Shown: positions 1 to 6,651, numbered from the stretch's first letter. The stretch is DNA of 7,010 nucleotides from an uncultured Eubacteriales bacterium (GCA_900556935.1 USQL01000102.1:1-7010), one strand, 5' to 3'. Made by a program: numbers and translations. The notes: generated by a model from the letters alone, not told the origin.

Positions 1-290
1 CCCAGGGACCCTTTGTGATGAACACCCGGAACCACACCCTGGAGAAAAACGGCAATCGCATCCGGCTGACCCAGGTGGAGTACGCCATTTTGAAGCTCTT
101 TATGCAGAATCCCGGCAGAGCCCTGTCCCGGGAGGACATTCTCTCCGCCGTCTGGGGAAAGGACTACGAGGGAGAGCTGAAAATCGTGGACGTGAACATT
201 CGCCGTCTGCGCATTAAAATCGAGGACGATACCGCCAATCCCACCTATATCACCACCGTCTGGGGTTTGGGCTATAAGTGGGGCGCGTAA
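1..290 (+). CDS. Response regulator, OmpR/PhoB-type DNA-binding domain (5' partial)
   Basis: This is the C-terminal part of a two-component response regulator that binds DNA as a transcription factor. The open frame runs in from the left edge (first full codon at base 3), so the phosphoacceptor receiver domain lies outside the window. The GTG at 15 and ATG at 18 are internal codons, not the true start. What remains, about 95 residues, is a complete winged-helix domain. It shows the L-T-x-x-E-Y-A-I-L-K-L-F segment, the R-x-L-S-R-E-D-I-L helix, the recognition-helix signature V-D-V-N-I-R-R-L-R-x-K-I-E, and the terminal wing ending T-V-W-G-L-G-Y-K-W, all typical of the PhoB/OmpR family. Its stop codon directly abuts the start of the histidine kinase gene, so the two form a cognate pair. 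The regulated genes cannot be read from this window. Confidence 0.95.
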   Translation, partial: QGPFVMNTRNHTLEKNGNRIRLTQVEYAILKLFMQNPGRALSREDILSAVWGKDYEGELKIVDVNIRRLRIKIEDDTANPTYITTVWGLGYKWGA

Positions 291-1715
291 GTGAAGATTC
301 CAATTAAGAAAATCGGAAATCTGCATAAGCGCTGGCTGACCAATATCACTGCGGTCATTACGGCGGTGGGCATGGTATGCGTGGCGGCCATTACCGCCTC
401 CTATGCCGCCTACTGCTACAAGAACATGGACGCGGACCTGCAAAACCGGGCCCGAAGCACCACGGAGTTTTTCAAGGAGTACATCGGCCAGGACTATGAT
501 TCGTTCTACCAGTCCTGCATTACCTATGCCGAGACCTTTGAATACGGAGAGCGGCTGGAGCTGCAGTTTATCGACCAGTGGGGCAAGATTGTGGCCTCCT
601 CCTACGGCACCTGGGCGGTGGCATCCCCCAGAACGCCGGAAATCCAGGAGTCCATCTCTACCCGCTCCATCCGGCCCTTCGTTGGCAAGGACCCGGACAC
701 CGGGGAGCGGATTATGGCGGTCAGCAGCCCTATGATTTACAGCAACGGCCAGGTCATCGGCGTTCTGCGGTTCGTAACCTCTACGGCGCTGATGGACGGG
801 CAGATAGTGGGCATCACCTTTGTGAGCCTTGCCGTTCTGGCGGCGGCGCTGGCCATTGTACTGCTGACAAGCTCCCTGTTCATCCGCTCGGTGATGACCC
901 CTGTGGAGCAGATTACGGAAAAGGCCAAGCGCATTGCCAACGGCAGCTACGGTGCCCAGATTAAGACGAAATACAATGATGAAATTGCCGATTTGGCGGA
1001 GACCATCAACGAGATGTCCGTGAAAATCAGCCAGAATGAGAAGATGCAGGCGGAGTTCATCTCCCAGCTGTCCCATGAGCTGCGTACGCCCTTGACGGTC
1101 ATCAACGGCTGGAGCGAGACGCTGCTTGCGGATGAATCTCTGGATGCGGACACGGCCCAGGGCCTGAAAATCATCTCCAGCGAGGCCAAGCGCCTGACGG
1201 AGATGGTCATGGAGCTTCTGGACTTTACCCGGCTCCAGGATGGCCGCATGACCCTGACCATGGAGCAGGCGGATATCCGCAGTGAGTTTGAGGACACGGT
1301 GTTTATGTATGGCAGCCGCCTTGCTCAGGACGGCATTACCCTGGAATACCTGGACAATGACCAGGATATCCCGGAAATTCCCTGCGACCCCAAGCGTCTG
1401 CGGCAGGTGTTTTTGAACATTCTGGACAACGCCGCCAAGCACGGCAAGGATGGCAAGCGAATCGAAGCCAGCATTTCCCATGAGGACGGCCAGGTTGTCG
1501 TCCGCATCCGGGACTACGGCCCCGGCATCCCGGAGGATGAGCTGCCGCTGGTGAAAAAGAAATTCTACAAGGGCAGCTCCAAGGCCCGGGGCACCGGCAT
1601 CGGCCTGGCTGTCTGCGATGAGATTGTACAGCTCCACGGCGGCACTCTGACGCTGGAGAACGCCGAGGGCGGCGGCACACTGGTAACGGTTGCGCTGCCG
1701 GATTCCCAGGAGTGA
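291..1715 (+). CDS. Membrane sensor histidine kinase (HAMP, HisKA, HATPase_c)
   Basis: This membrane kinase senses an extracellular or envelope signal, autophosphorylates on histidine and passes the phosphate to the regulator encoded just upstream. Of 474 residues, TM1 spans about 17-43 and an extracytoplasmic region about 44-168. That region looks PAS/Cache-like, with I-D-Q-W-G-K-I-V-A-S-S near 94-104 and A-V-S-S-P-M-I-Y-S-N-G-Q-V-I-G-V near 143-158. TM2 spans about 172-198 and a HAMP linker about 199-250. The HisKA phosphoacceptor motif S-H-E-L-R-T-P has its histidine at 262. The ATPase domain has the N-box N-I-L-D-N-A-A-K-H-G (376-385), the G1 box D-Y-G-P-G-I-P (408-414), the F-box K-K-K-F-Y-K-G and the G2 box G-T-G-I-G-L (434-439). 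All key residues are present. The start is a GTG directly after the regulator's TAA with no good Shine-Dalgarno, suggesting translational coupling. The domain order resembles PhoR/WalK-type kinases, but the ligand is unknown. Confidence 0.95.
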   Translation: MKIPIKKIGNLHKRWLTNITAVITAVGMVCVAAITASYAAYCYKNMDADLQNRARSTTEFFKEYIGQDYDSFYQSCITYAETFEYGERLELQFIDQWGKIVASSYGTWAVASPRTPEIQESISTRSIRPFVGKDPDTGERIMAVSSPMIYSNGQVIGVLRFVTSTALMDGQIVGITFVSLAVLAAALAIVLLTSSLFIRSVMTPVEQITEKAKRIANGSYGAQIKTKYNDEIADLAETINEMSVKISQNEKMQAEFISQLSHELRTPLTVINGWSETLLADESLDADTAQGLKIISSEAKRLTEMVMELLDFTRLQDGRMTLTMEQADIRSEFEDTVFMYGSRLAQDGITLEYLDNDQDIPEIPCDPKRLRQVFLNILDNAAKHGKDGKRIEASISHEDGQVVVRIRDYGPGIPEDELPLVKKKFYKGSSKARGTGIGLAVCDEIVQLHGGTLTLENAEGGGTLVTVALPDSQE

Positions 1716-1727
1716 GAAAGGAACGAA

Positions 1728-2723
1728 ATGAACCAATCCCAAGAAACAAAAGAACAGTTTAAAACCTCCATCGGCGGCCAGGCCCTGATTGAGGGCATTC
1801 TGATGCGTGGGCCGGAAAAGGATGCCGTGGTCATCCGGGGGGCCGAGGGGCTGACCCTGGAGGTCACGGACCGGAAATTAAATCCCCCTGGCTCCTGGAA
1901 GAATCTGCCCTTTATCCGGGGTGTGTTCGGCTTTTTCGATGCCCAGGTGGTGGGCGTAAAGGCCCTGATGCGCTCGGCGGACCTGGCTCCGGAGGAAATG
2001 CAGGAGGAGCCCAGCAAGTTTGACAAGTGGCTGGAAAAACGCTTAGGCAGCGAAAAATTCCAGAAGGCCCTGGTCAGCCTGGCGATTGCCATGGGCCTGG
2101 GGCTGTCGATTCTCCTGTTTTTCCTGCTGCCCATGACCATCGCCTCCTTCTTTGACAAGGCCATTCAAAGCAATCTGGGCCTGAATCTCATTGAAGGCCT
2201 GATTCGGATGGTCATTTTCCTGGGCTATATGATTTTGATTTCCAAAATGAAGGAGATGAAGCGGGTTTTCTCCTATCACGGCGCGGAGCACAAGACCATC
2301 CGCTGCTACGAATGCGGCCTGCCTCTGACGGTGGAAAACGTCCGGAAGCAGACTCGGTTTCACCCCCGCTGCGGCACCAGCTTCCTGCTGGTGGTGATGG
2401 TGATATCCATCCTGATTTTCTCCATTGCCTCGTCCCTGCTTCTGACCCTGTTCCCGGCCCTTGCGGCCATGCGGGGAAGCCTCGTGTACCGGCTCCTGAT
2501 GATTCTTTTTAAGCTTCTGCTGCTTCCTCTGGTGGTAGGCATTACCTATGAAATCAACCGCTGGGCAGGCCGCCATGACAATGCCTTTACCAGATTCATT
2601 ACGGCACCCGGCATGTATATGCAGCACTTTACCACCAACGAGCCGGACGACGGTATGATTGAGGTGGGCATCGCCGCCGTGAAAGCGGTGCTTCCTCAAA
2701 AGGAGGGCTCTGACCGGTGGTAA
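1728..2723 (+). CDS. DUF1385 family membrane protein (YqhQ-like)
   Basis: This is a 331-residue polytopic membrane protein of the DUF1385/YqhQ family, whose biochemical role is not established. The N-terminus carries the family opening I-G-G-Q-A-L-I-E-G-I-L-M-R-G-P (about 15-29). Hydrophobic segments lie near 113-140, 154-172, 217-245 and 252-273. Between the second and third is the hallmark Y-H-G-A-E-H-K (183-189), followed by C193, C196, the L-T-V-E-N-V-R segment and F-H-P-R-C-G-T-S-F (211-219). The C-terminus has the family's T-T-N-E-P-D-D-G-M-I-E-V (302-313). The ATG is 12 bases after the kinase stop and is preceded by AAAGGA at 1717-1722. The last 7 bases overlap prmC. DUF1385 genes are commonly found next to prmC in Clostridia, as here. 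The function should be left as unknown. Confidence 0.93.
   Translation: MNQSQETKEQFKTSIGGQALIEGILMRGPEKDAVVIRGAEGLTLEVTDRKLNPPGSWKNLPFIRGVFGFFDAQVVGVKALMRSADLAPEEMQEEPSKFDKWLEKRLGSEKFQKALVSLAIAMGLGLSILLFFLLPMTIASFFDKAIQSNLGLNLIEGLIRMVIFLGYMILISKMKEMKRVFSYHGAEHKTIRCYECGLPLTVENVRKQTRFHPRCGTSFLLVVMVISILIFSIASSLLLTLFPALAAMRGSLVYRLLMILFKLLLLPLVVGITYEINRWAGRHDNAFTRFITAPGMYMQHFTTNEPDDGMIEVGIAAVKAVLPQKEGSDRW
2700..2706 (+). promoter_or_regulatory. Shine-Dalgarno of prmC
   Basis: AAGGAGG lies inside the last codons of the DUF1385 gene, 10 bases before the GTG at 2717. It is a strong match to the anti-Shine-Dalgarno and supports the GTG start despite the overlap with the upstream gene. Confidence 0.75.
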
Positions 2724-3589
2724 CCTACGGAGAACTGTATTTGCAGACCAGGGCGTGCCTGCTTGCCACGGAGTCCCCGGAGGCGGCGGGCCCTATGGCT
2801 CGGGACCTGGTCAGCACCCTTTCCGGCATGACCCAGGAGACCTTTCTCGCGGAGAAGAACAGCCCCGTGTCAGAGGGAATCTGCCTGAAGGTGGATACGG
2901 CTTTGACAAGACTCCGCAAAGGGGAGCCCCTGCCCTATGTATTGGGGGAGTGGACCTTCTATGGGCTTCCTATGTATGTCAGCCCCGACGTGCTGATTCC
3001 CCGGGACGATACCTGCGCCCTGGCGGAAATGGCCATTCACAAAGGGCTCTTCTTAGACAAGGACCCCCGGATTCTGGATCTCTGCTGTGGCTCCGGCTGT
3101 ATCGGCCTGGCCCTGGCCAGCCGGTTAAAGGATGCCCGGGTGACACTGGGGGACCTTTCCCAGGAGGCGCTGGCCGTTGCCCGGAAGAACATTCAGCGCA
3201 ATCACATGGGGGGAAGGGTCAGCTGCGTAAAGCTCAACGCCATGGAGGCCCCGCCCCCGTTTCTGGGAAAATTTGACATGATTGTCTCCAACCCGCCCTA
3301 TGTCACGGCAGCGGAAATGGAGGAGCTGCCGCCCAGTGTGAAAAACTACGAGCCCCATATGGCCCTTTACGGCGGCCGGGATGGGCTGGACTTTTACCGG
3401 GCCATTACGGAAGGCTATTGCTCCGTTCTAAAGCCCGGCGGCTTCCTGTGCTATGAATTTGGCATGGGCCAGGGGGACGCGGTGTGCGCCATTTTGGAAC
3501 AAAACGGCTTCACGGTCCTGGAGCGGACCAGAGATTATAACGACAGAGAACGCGCCGTGCTGGCTCAGTACGGCAGGAAGGAACAGTAA
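2717..3589 (+). CDS. prmC: Release factor glutamine methyltransferase PrmC (HemK)
   Basis: PrmC is a cytoplasmic S-adenosylmethionine-dependent enzyme that N5-methylates the glutamine of the GGQ motif in release factors RF1 and RF2, improving peptide release at stop codons. The 290-residue length is normal. A small helical N-domain (about 1-75) leads into P-L-P-Y-V-L-G (71-77) and F-Y-G-L-P-M-Y-V-S-P (81-90). The SAM-binding motif I is I-L-D-L-C-C-G-S-G-C-I-G (119-130) and the substrate-binding signature is S-N-P-P-Y-V (191-196). The C-terminus has the K-P-G-G-F-L-C-Y-E motif. An oddity is V-L-I-P-R-D-D-T-C (92-100), where most PrmC proteins have I-P-R-P-E-T-E. Translation starts at a GTG that overlaps the DUF1385 stop. 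Its usual partner prfA is not adjacent; recA follows after two bases. Confidence 0.93.
   Translation: MVTYGELYLQTRACLLATESPEAAGPMARDLVSTLSGMTQETFLAEKNSPVSEGICLKVDTALTRLRKGEPLPYVLGEWTFYGLPMYVSPDVLIPRDDTCALAEMAIHKGLFLDKDPRILDLCCGSGCIGLALASRLKDARVTLGDLSQEALAVARKNIQRNHMGGRVSCVKLNAMEAPPPFLGKFDMIVSNPPYVTAAEMEELPPSVKNYEPHMALYGGRDGLDFYRAITEGYCSVLKPGGFLCYEFGMGQGDAVCAILEQNGFTVLERTRDYNDRERAVLAQYGRKEQ
3575..3582 (+). promoter_or_regulatory. Shine-Dalgarno of recA
   Basis: AGGAAGGA sits within the last codons of prmC, 9 bases before the recA ATG at 3592. It fixes the recA start and shows that the recA translation signal lies inside the upstream gene. Confidence 0.7.
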
Positions 3590-3591
3590 TT

Positions 3592-4698
3592 ATGGCTACA
3601 AAAAAGACTCCCTATGAAGCACCGGCCCCCGCCTCCGACAAGAAAAAGGCATTGCAGACCGCCCTGTCCCAGCTGGACAAGACCTTCGGCAAGGGAACGG
3701 TGATGCGCTTGGGCGATCGGCCCGAGATGAACGTGGAGGCCATCCCCACAGGCTCCCTTGCCCTGGATGCCGCACTGGGCATCGGTGGTGTGCCCAAGGG
3801 CAGAATCATCGAGATTTACGGCCCCGAATCCTCCGGTAAGACCACCCTGGCCCTGCACATTCTGGCGGAAGCCCAGAAGCGGGGCGGTGAAGTGGCCTTC
3901 GTGGATGCCGAGCACGCCCTGGACCCTGTGTACGCCGCGGCCCTGGGCGTGGATATCGACAATCTGCTGGTCTCCCAGCCGGACACCGGCGAGCAGGCGC
4001 TGGAAATCACCGATGCCCTGGTCCGTTCCGGCGCGGTGGATGCCGTGGTTGTGGACTCCGTAGCTGCCCTGGTTCCCAAGCAGGAAATTGAGGGCGAAAT
4101 GGGCGATACCTTTGTGGGCCTTCAGGCCCGGCTGATGTCCCAGGCTCTGCGGAAGCTGGCCGGCACCATCAATAAGACCAACTGTGTGGTCATCTTCATC
4201 AACCAGCTGCGTATGAAGATTGGCGTGATGTACGGAAACCCCGAAACCACCACCGGCGGCAACGCCCTGAAGTTCTATGCCTCCGTCCGTCTGGATGTCC
4301 GCCGGATTGAGGCCATCAAGGAAAACGGCAACGTCATCGGCAACAAGACCCGGGTTAAGGTGGTTAAGAACAAGGTCGCGCCTCCCTTCAAAGAGGCTGT
4401 GTTCGACATCATGTACGGCCAGGGCATTTCCAAGTGGAGCGAGCTCATTGATCTGGCGGTTCAGATGGAGATTATCCAGAAGAGCGGCAGCTGGTTCAGC
4501 ATGGCCGACGAGCGCATCGGCCAGGGCAAGGACAGCGTCAAGGCATATCTGCAGGAGCGGCCGGAGCTTGCCGAGCAGGTAGAGGCCCAGGTCCGGGAGA
4601 ACCTCTGGAAGCTTACCGGCGGTGCCCCCAAGGCCCCGGCCAAGGCTGCGGAGAAGCCCATTGCCGTAAGCGCTGATGATTTCAGCGATGAGGATTGA
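3592..4698 (+). CDS. recA: Recombinase RecA
   Basis: RecA forms ATP-dependent filaments on single-stranded DNA, performs homologous pairing and strand exchange, and as a coprotease activates LexA cleavage in the SOS response. The 368 residues are slightly longer than the usual 350 or so because of an N-terminal extension (about 1-18) and a C-terminal Ala/Pro/Lys linker. Walker A is G-P-E-S-S-G-K-T (77-84), the catalytic glutamate lies in V-D-A-E-H-A-L-D (E107), and Walker B ends at D155. Loop L1 covers about 165-180 (E-I-E-G-E-M-G-D). Loop L2 covers about 204-228 and includes N-P-E-T-T-T-G-G-N-A-L-K. The protein ends in the acidic tail A-D-D-F-S-D-E-D. The L2 aromatic equivalent to E. coli F203 is a tyrosine (Y214). 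The gene starts two bases after prmC, and no Bacillus-type LexA box (GAAC-N4-GTTC) was found by eye. It overlaps recX at its 3' end. Confidence 0.98.
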   Translation: MATKKTPYEAPAPASDKKKALQTALSQLDKTFGKGTVMRLGDRPEMNVEAIPTGSLALDAALGIGGVPKGRIIEIYGPESSGKTTLALHILAEAQKRGGEVAFVDAEHALDPVYAAALGVDIDNLLVSQPDTGEQALEITDALVRSGAVDAVVVDSVAALVPKQEIEGEMGDTFVGLQARLMSQALRKLAGTINKTNCVVIFINQLRMKIGVMYGNPETTTGGNALKFYASVRLDVRRIEAIKENGNVIGNKTRVKVVKNKVAPPFKEAVFDIMYGQGISKWSELIDLAVQMEIIQKSGSWFSMADERIGQGKDSVKAYLQERPELAEQVEAQVRENLWKLTGGAPKAPAKAAEKPIAVSADDFSDED

Positions 4699-5317
4699 GT
4701 ATTTAAAAACCGCCCCGGACCGTTCGGGGCGGTATACCCTGCGTTTTGAGGACGGTTCCACGCTACGCCTCTACCGCCAGACCATTGAGGATTTTGGCCT
4801 CTATCCCGGTCTGGAGCTGACGGAGGAGCGGCACCGGGCCCTTCTTACAGCCGCCTCGGAGATGTCCGCCAAAATGCGGGCGGTGCGGATTGTGTCGGCA
4901 TCCAATGTGTCCAAAAAGGATTTGGAAAGCAGGCTGGTTCGCAAGGGGGAGGACCCCGAGCACGCAAAGGAAGCGGTTGGCTGGCTGTCGGACCTGCACC
5001 TCATCGACGATAGCAATACGGCGGATACCATTGTCCGCTCCTGCATTGCCAAGGGCTACGGAAAGGCCCGGGCAAAACAGGTTTTGTACGAAAAACGGAT
5101 TCCCCGGGAGCTTTGGGAAGGGGCTCTGGAGGACTACCCGGACCAATCGGAGAAGATCACGGAATTTCTCCGGGCGAAGCTGGGCACCACCCGGGACCCC
5201 AAGGCACAGAAACGGGCCATCGATGCTCTCCTGCGCCGGGGCCACAGCTACGGTGCCATTCGTCAGGCGTTAAACGAGCTTTCCCTAGATACAGATGATT
5301 TCCCGGAGGAAGAATAA
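4688..5317 (+). CDS. recX: Regulatory protein RecX
   Basis: RecX binds RecA filaments and modulates, usually restrains, their assembly and activity. The body has the family's repeated three-helix modules, visible in S-K-K-D-L-E-S-R-L-V-R-K-G, then W-L-S-D-L-H-L-I-D-D, and then I-A-K-G-Y-G-K-A-R-A-K-Q-V-L. An N-terminal region of about 65 residues (R-F-E-D-G-S, L-R-L-Y-R-Q-T) is typical of Firmicutes RecX. The C-terminus is acidic (P-E-E-E). The start at 4688 gives 209 residues beginning M-R-I-E-Y-L. An in-frame ATG at 4676 would add four residues and cannot be excluded. Neither start has a Shine-Dalgarno. The frame overlaps the recA end by 11 bases from 4688 (23 from 4676), so translation is probably coupled to recA. 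A strong hairpin lies within codons 8-15. The conserved recA-recX pairing supports the call. Confidence 0.92.
   Translation: MRIEYLKTAPDRSGRYTLRFEDGSTLRLYRQTIEDFGLYPGLELTEERHRALLTAASEMSAKMRAVRIVSASNVSKKDLESRLVRKGEDPEHAKEAVGWLSDLHLIDDSNTADTIVRSCIAKGYGKARAKQVLYEKRIPRELWEGALEDYPDQSEKITEFLRAKLGTTRDPKAQKRAIDALLRRGHSYGAIRQALNELSLDTDDFPEEE
4709..4733. terminator. Strong hairpin after recA, inside recX; terminator-like on the - strand
   Basis: A perfect 9-bp inverted repeat, ACCGCCCCG (4709-4717) and CGGGGCGGT (4725-4733), encloses a 7-base loop. It begins 11 bases after the recA stop codon. On the + strand it is preceded by a run of A and has no T-tract after it. Read on the - strand, the stem is followed by a run of T (complement of 4704-4708), the classic intrinsic terminator layout. 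It could stop antisense transcription entering recA, protect the recA mRNA 3' end, or attenuate readthrough into recX. These roles are inference; the hairpin is directly visible. Confidence 0.5.
5305..5310 (+). promoter_or_regulatory. Shine-Dalgarno of rimO
   Basis: GGAGGA lies in the terminal Pro-Glu-Glu-Glu codons of recX, 6 bases before the rimO ATG at 5317. Spacing and sequence are close to ideal and support the 1-base TAATG overlap as a real start. Confidence 0.75.
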
Positions 5318-6651
5318 TGGCAAATATCGGATTTATTTCTCTTGGCTGTGCCAAGAATCAGGTGGACTGCGAGCGGATGATGTTCCGCGTCCAGGAAGCC
5401 GGACATACGGTTATGGAAGACCTTCCAGGCAGCGACGTGGTGGTAATCAACACCTGCGGCTTTATCGACTCTGCCAAAAGTGAGGCCATCGACTATATTT
5501 TGTCCACGGCTGCTATGAAGGCGGCGGGCCAGGTGGGAAAAATCCTGGTCACCGGCTGCCTTTCCCAGCGCTACCAGGGGGATATCCTGGAGGAGATGCC
5601 GGAGGTGGACGGAATTTTGGGCACCGGCAGCTACACCAAGATCGTCCCCGCCATCGAGCAGCTTTTGGCAGGGCATAAGGTGGTGGACTTTGGCTCCATC
5701 GATGCTCCCGAGGAGGAGGTTGGCCGGGTGATGACCACCCCGGAGCACTTCTCCTATCTGAAAATTGCCGAGGGCTGCAACAACCGCTGTGCCTTCTGCA
5801 TCATTCCCTATCTGCGGGGCAAATACCGCAGCCGCCGGATGGACGATGTGCTGTATGAGGCCCGGGTTCTGGCCGCCAACGGCACCAAGGAGCTGATTGT
5901 GGTTGCCCAGGACACCAGCCGCTACGGCACGGATTTCCCGGAGCACAAACGGCTGCTTCCGGAGCTTCTGCGGGAGCTGTGCAAAATCGACGGACTGCAC
6001 TGGATTCGGGTCCACTATGTGTACCCGGATGAAATCGACGACGAGCTGATTGATGTGATTGCCAGTGAACCAAAGATTGTCAAGTATCTGGACATTCCCA
6101 TTCAGCACTGCAACGACAAGATCCTCTCCACCATGCATCGGCGGGGGGACAAGAAGTTGATTTTGGATCTGTTCCAAAAGCTTCGCGCCAGAATCCCCGG
6201 CCTGGTGATTCGCACCAGCCTGATTACCGGCCTTCCCGGCGAGGGCGAGGAGGAGTTCCAGGAGCTGTGTCAGTTCCTGCGGGAGCAAAGACTGGAGCGG
6301 GTCGGCGCGTTCGTCTTCTCCCCGGAGGAGGGCACCCCGGCGGCCACCATGGAGCACGTGGACGAGGAAGTGGCCAAGGAGCGGGCAGAGACGTTGGAAA
6401 TGATTCAGTCCCAGATTATGGACGAGTACAATGCCGCGCAAATCGGCAAGACGTTGGAGGTTCTGGTGGATGGCTACGATGAGGAGCAGGAGCAGTTCTA
6501 CGGGCGCACCTACGCCGATTCTCCGGACATCGACGGAAGAGTCTGGATCGCCGCGGAGGAGCCCCTGCGGGAGGGCGAGTTTGTAAACGTCACCATCGAC
6601 GGCTGTATTGACGGCGATTTGGCAGGCTACATTGCGGAGGAAGAAGTATGA
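5317..6651 (+). CDS. rimO: Ribosomal protein S12 methylthiotransferase RimO
   Basis: RimO is a radical-SAM enzyme that adds a methylthio group to the conserved aspartate of ribosomal protein S12 in the small subunit. The 444 residues have the complete three-part layout. The N-terminal UPF0004 domain opens with the RimO-type G-F-I-S-L-G-C-A-K-N and has cluster cysteines C11, C47 and C81. The radical-SAM core has C-N-N-R-C-A-F-C (C154, C158, C161), then Y-L-D-I-P-I-Q-H (257-264) and F-S-P-E-E-G-T-P-A (334-342). A C-terminal TRAM domain spans about 374-441. The S-L-G-C-A-K-N opening and overall sequence favour RimO over the related tRNA enzymes MiaB and MtaB. I-T-G-L-P-G-E-G (303-310) stands where I-V-G-F-P-G-E-T is more usual, a mild variation. 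The start overlaps the recX stop by one base and the end overlaps pgsA by four (ATGA). Confidence 0.95.
   Translation: MANIGFISLGCAKNQVDCERMMFRVQEAGHTVMEDLPGSDVVVINTCGFIDSAKSEAIDYILSTAAMKAAGQVGKILVTGCLSQRYQGDILEEMPEVDGILGTGSYTKIVPAIEQLLAGHKVVDFGSIDAPEEEVGRVMTTPEHFSYLKIAEGCNNRCAFCIIPYLRGKYRSRRMDDVLYEARVLAANGTKELIVVAQDTSRYGTDFPEHKRLLPELLRELCKIDGLHWIRVHYVYPDEIDDELIDVIASEPKIVKYLDIPIQHCNDKILSTMHRRGDKKLILDLFQKLRARIPGLVIRTSLITGLPGEGEEEFQELCQFLREQRLERVGAFVFSPEEGTPAATMEHVDEEVAKERAETLEMIQSQIMDEYNAAQIGKTLEVLVDGYDEEQEQFYGRTYADSPDIDGRVWIAAEEPLREGEFVNVTIDGCIDGDLAGYIAEEEV
6636..6641 (+). promoter_or_regulatory. Shine-Dalgarno of pgsA
   Basis: GGAGGA lies in the terminal Glu codons of rimO, 6 bases before the pgsA ATG at 6648. 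It has the same sequence and spacing as the rimO site. Confidence 0.75.

Noticed and set aside
403..964. Alternative + strand frames within the kinase gene (110 and 128 codons)
   Set aside because: Their compositions are rich in Pro, Arg, Gly and Ser, typical of out-of-frame GC-rich translation, and the kinase frame has all its expected motifs.
1716..1727. Possible promoter or terminator between the kinase and the DUF1385 gene
   Set aside because: The gap is only 12 bases, made up of a Shine-Dalgarno and spacer, leaving no room for either.
2019..3278. TTGACA boxes at 2020-2025, 2152-2157, 2903-2908 and 3273-3278 that could be -35 promoter elements
   Set aside because: Most arise from Phe-Asp or related codon runs (TTT GAC), and none has a TATAAT-like -10 at about 17 bases. 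They are not supported as promoters.
3565..4761. A 398-codon open frame on the - strand opposite recA
   Set aside because: It has the same codon-aligned explanation as the rimO shadow. The same holds for the - strand frames over the DUF1385 gene, prmC and recX.
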